Assembly: GCA_902795955.1 (NCBI GenBank)
Contig: CADBNJ010000220.1
Span: forward strand, 1 to 5,706
Source: Oscillospiraceae bacterium
GTDB lineage: Bacteria; Bacillota; Clostridia; Saccharofermentanales; Saccharofermentanaceae
DNA length: 5,706 nucleotides
Reading direction: 5' to 3'
Of this stretch, positions 4,559-5,706 are shown piece by piece. The position numbers were made by a program, and so were the translations under genes. Position 1 is the first letter of the stretch. Each line of letters starts with the position of its first letter. The notes beneath the pieces were generated by a model. The model was not told the origin of the DNA and made no database searches. It saw only the letters and a list, made by a program, of their open reading frames with translations.

Positions 4559-5706
4559 ATGGGTAAGTATTTCGGAACAGACGGATTCAGAGGAGAGGCT
4601 AACAAGAACCTGAACTTCGAGCATGCGATCAAGATCGGCCGTTTCCTCGGCTGGTACTACGGTGCAAGGATTGACAAGAAGGCAAAGATCGTTATCGGTA
4701 AGGATACGAGAAGGTCTTCATACATGTTCGAGTATGCTCTCTGCACGGGCCTTATGGCTTCAGGTGCGGATGCTTACATCATGCACGTTACGACGACACC
4801 TTCAGTGTCATATATCGCGCGTGTTGATGACTTCGACTGCGGTATCATGATCTCCGCATCACATAATCCGTTCTACGATAACGGCATCAAGCTCCTCAAC
4901 AGCCACGGCGAGAAGATGGACGAAGAGACTATCCTTCTTGTTGAGGACTACATTGACGGCAAGATCGAGGTTCCGCTCGCTGAGCGTGAGGATATCGGAC
5001 GCACTGTCGACTATGTTGCAGGACGTAACCGTTACATCGGATATCTTATCTCAATGTCCAAGTACAGCTTCAAGGATAAGAGGGTCGGTCTTGATTGCGC
5101 TAACGGTGCTTCATGGGCGATCGCCAAGGGCGTTTTCGATGCACTCGGAGCAAAGACATATGTTATCAATGCCGATCCTGACGGATACAACATTAACACG
5201 GACTGCGGAAGCACGCACATCGAGCATCTGCAGAAGTTCGTCGTTGAGAACCGTCTTGACATCGGCTTTGCCTATGACGGAGATGCCGACAGGTGTCTCG
5301 CAGTCGATGAGAAGGGTAATGTCGTAACGGGAGATCACACTCTCTACATCTACGGCAAGTACATGAAGGAGAGGGGAAAGCTCATCAACAACAAGGTCGT
5401 AACGACGGTTATGTCAAACTTCGGTCTTTATAAGGCTCTTGATGCGATCGGCATCGAGTATGATAAGACGAAGGTAGGCGACAAGTACGTTTATGAGAAT
5501 ATGGTCAAGACAGGCAACCGTATCGGCGGTGAGCAGTCAGGCCACATCATCTTCTCCAAGTACGCTACGACAGGTGATGGCATACTTACATCACTGAAGC
5601 TCATGGAAGTAATGCTTGCCAAGGAGAAGCCGATGAGCGAACTGGCGGCACCCGTCGTATTCTATCCTCAGGTCCTCAAGAATGTCCGCGTTAAGAGCAA
5701 GCCTGA
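4559..5706 (+). CDS. glmM: Phosphoglucosamine mutase GlmM (3' end outside window)
   Basis: A cytoplasmic enzyme converting GlcN6P to GlcN-1-P, an essential step to UDP-GlcNAc. The first 382 residues are present of about 445-450 usual; the C-terminal phosphate-binding domain is cut off. FGTDGFRG (5-12) opens the protein. Ser101 in SASHNP is the phosphorylated serine, DGDADR (240-245) binds the metal, and GEQSGH (324-329) is the sugar-binding loop. The Glu-Gln-Ser form of that loop and the FGTDGFRG start favour GlmM over phosphomannomutase or phosphoglucomutase. ATG 4559 is preceded by GAGAGG (4545-4550) with eight bases between, and lies five bases after the acetyltransferase stop, so it is in the same operon. 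The reading frame is open through base 5706; the final TGA bases of the window are out of frame. It should fall under the same ribozyme control as nagB. Confidence 0.95.
   Translation, partial: MGKYFGTDGFRGEANKNLNFEHAIKIGRFLGWYYGARIDKKAKIVIGKDTRRSSYMFEYALCTGLMASGADAYIMHVTTTPSVSYIARVDDFDCGIMISASHNPFYDNGIKLLNSHGEKMDEETILLVEDYIDGKIEVPLAEREDIGRTVDYVAGRNRYIGYLISMSKYSFKDKRVGLDCANGASWAIAKGVFDALGAKTYVINADPDGYNINTDCGSTHIEHLQKFVVENRLDIGFAYDGDADRCLAVDEKGNVVTGDHTLYIYGKYMKERGKLINNKVVTTVMSNFGLYKALDAIGIEYDKTKVGDKYVYENMVKTGNRIGGEQSGHIIFSKYATTGDGILTSLKLMEVMLAKEKPMSELAAPVVFYPQVLKNVRVKSKP

Noticed and set aside
1..5706. CRISPR array, insertion sequence, tRNA or phage genes
   Set aside because: No repeated spacer-repeat pattern, transposase motif, terminal inverted repeat pair, tRNA cloverleaf or phage protein was seen on either strand.

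Overview
The window reads as chromosomal DNA of a Gram-positive bacterium, most likely in the Firmicutes (class Clostridia). The evidence is LPXTG-type sorting signals, a class C sortase, strong AGGAGG-type ribosome binding sites, and a glmS ribozyme, an RNA class known mainly from Firmicutes. Genus cannot be read from the sequence. All real genes are on the + strand.

Region 1 (1-2755) is a sortase-assembled pilus cassette. In order it holds the C-terminal end of a CnaB/SpaA-type pilin with an LPSTG signal, a class C (pilin-polymerising) sortase, a small two-domain pilin with an LIQTG signal (probably the basal or anchor subunit), and a second, shorter sortase of another subtype. The last three overlap (17 and 11 bases) and are probably translationally coupled. 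Together they would make and anchor a covalent surface fibre.

Region 2 (2756-3095) is a 340-base gap with no convincing protein gene. It carries a textbook sigma-A promoter (TTGACA, 17 bases, TACAAT) set among palindromes, then a leader RNA containing what I read as a complete glmS ribozyme: cleavage site A2897/G2898, the conserved core segments in the right order, and the P1, P2.1, P3 and P4 pairings. A strong RBS follows.

Region 3 (3096-5706) is a tight operon: a NagB-type glucosamine-6-phosphate deaminase, a left-handed beta-helix transferase resembling the acetyltransferase half of GlmU, and phosphoglucosamine mutase GlmM (cut by the window end). No glutamine-dependent GlmS is present in the window.

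The main finding is that a GlcN6P-sensing self-cleaving ribozyme, normally found on glmS, here precedes nagB, and that nagB is followed by two further steps of UDP-GlcNAc synthesis. The simplest reading is that this NagB runs in reverse (fructose-6-P + NH3 to GlcN6P), replaces GlmS in cell-wall precursor synthesis, and has inherited GlmS's feedback switch. That is inference from context. It is supported by the logic of the circuit, since a ribozyme that destroys a catabolic deaminase message when GlcN6P is high would be counterproductive.
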